From assembly GCF_021044795.1 (NCBI RefSeq), contig NZ_JAJNOP010000043.1: 15,202 nucleotides of DNA. One strand, written 5' to 3'. Made by a program: the position numbers and the translations under genes. Shown piece by piece: positions 15,175-15,202 of this stretch. This DNA is from Acidaminococcus hominis (GTDB lineage Bacteria > Bacillota > Negativicutes > Acidaminococcales > Acidaminococcaceae). The notes under the pieces are model-generated. The model saw only the letters and a program-made list of their open reading frames with translations. It did not search any database and was not told the DNA's origin. Position 1 is the first letter of the stretch, and each line of letters starts with the position of its first letter.

Positions 15175-15202
15175 CTAAGTAATAGCGACAAAACTACGAA
15201 AG
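15175..15202 (-). CDS. possible 3' end of a leftward gene (partial)
   Basis: One minus-strand frame enters from the right edge, reads ...FRSFVAIT and stops at TAG (15177-15175), five bases before the leftward terminator. The placement of stop and terminator is the only support. The product cannot be identified from eight residues. Confidence 0.15.

Overview
The window is dominated by a type I-C (Dvulg) CRISPR-Cas locus with all genes on the + strand, followed by a decayed IS21-family insertion sequence and one small intact gene for a His-Xaa-Ser repeat peptide. Moderate-to-low GC, strong Shine-Dalgarno sites, sigma-A type promoters, U-tract terminators and the protein families suggest an anaerobic Bacillota host, perhaps a Negativicute or clostridium. 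The genus cannot be fixed from the sequence.

Layout. (1) Positions 1 to about 90: a divergent leftward gene start (extended -10, Shine-Dalgarno, ATG) abuts the front of cas3, which lacks its HD domain and Walker A region in this window. (2) 12-6790: cas3 (truncated), cas5c, cas8c (with a probable internal cas11c start), cas7c, cas4, cas1 and cas2, tightly packed with repeated ATGA stop/start overlaps. (3) 6791-6911: the leader, with a candidate promoter, a 7-bp inverted repeat and a terminator-like hairpin whose loop resembles the repeat's loop. (4) 6912-13366: a very large array. I count 95 identical 33-bp repeats, one with a single substitution, and one degenerate terminal repeat, with 96 spacers of 32-39 nt. 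The degenerate end lies away from cas2, so the leader is on the cas2 side and the array is read on the + strand. (5) 13367-14634: an istA remnant with three in-frame stops, then a module of about 22-bp CCGGA-type iterons facing inward from both sides around a long hairpin, then a stretch with no recognisable gene. (6) 14635-15079: strong promoter, small HxS-repeat peptide gene and terminator. (7) At the right edge, a leftward terminator and possibly the last codons of a leftward gene.

How it works together. Cas4-Cas1-Cas2 would select and insert spacers. Cas5c would cut the long transcript 3' of each repeat hairpin, leaving an 11-nt 5' handle. Cas5c, Cas7c, Cas8c and Cas11c would form Cascade and recruit Cas3 to degrade the target. 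The uniform repeats imply recent activity, while the visible cas3 has lost its front end, so interference may be newly disabled or may need a Cas3 encoded elsewhere. The HxS peptide resembles precursors of radical-SAM-modified peptides (HxsA type). Its maturation genes, if present, lie outside the window.
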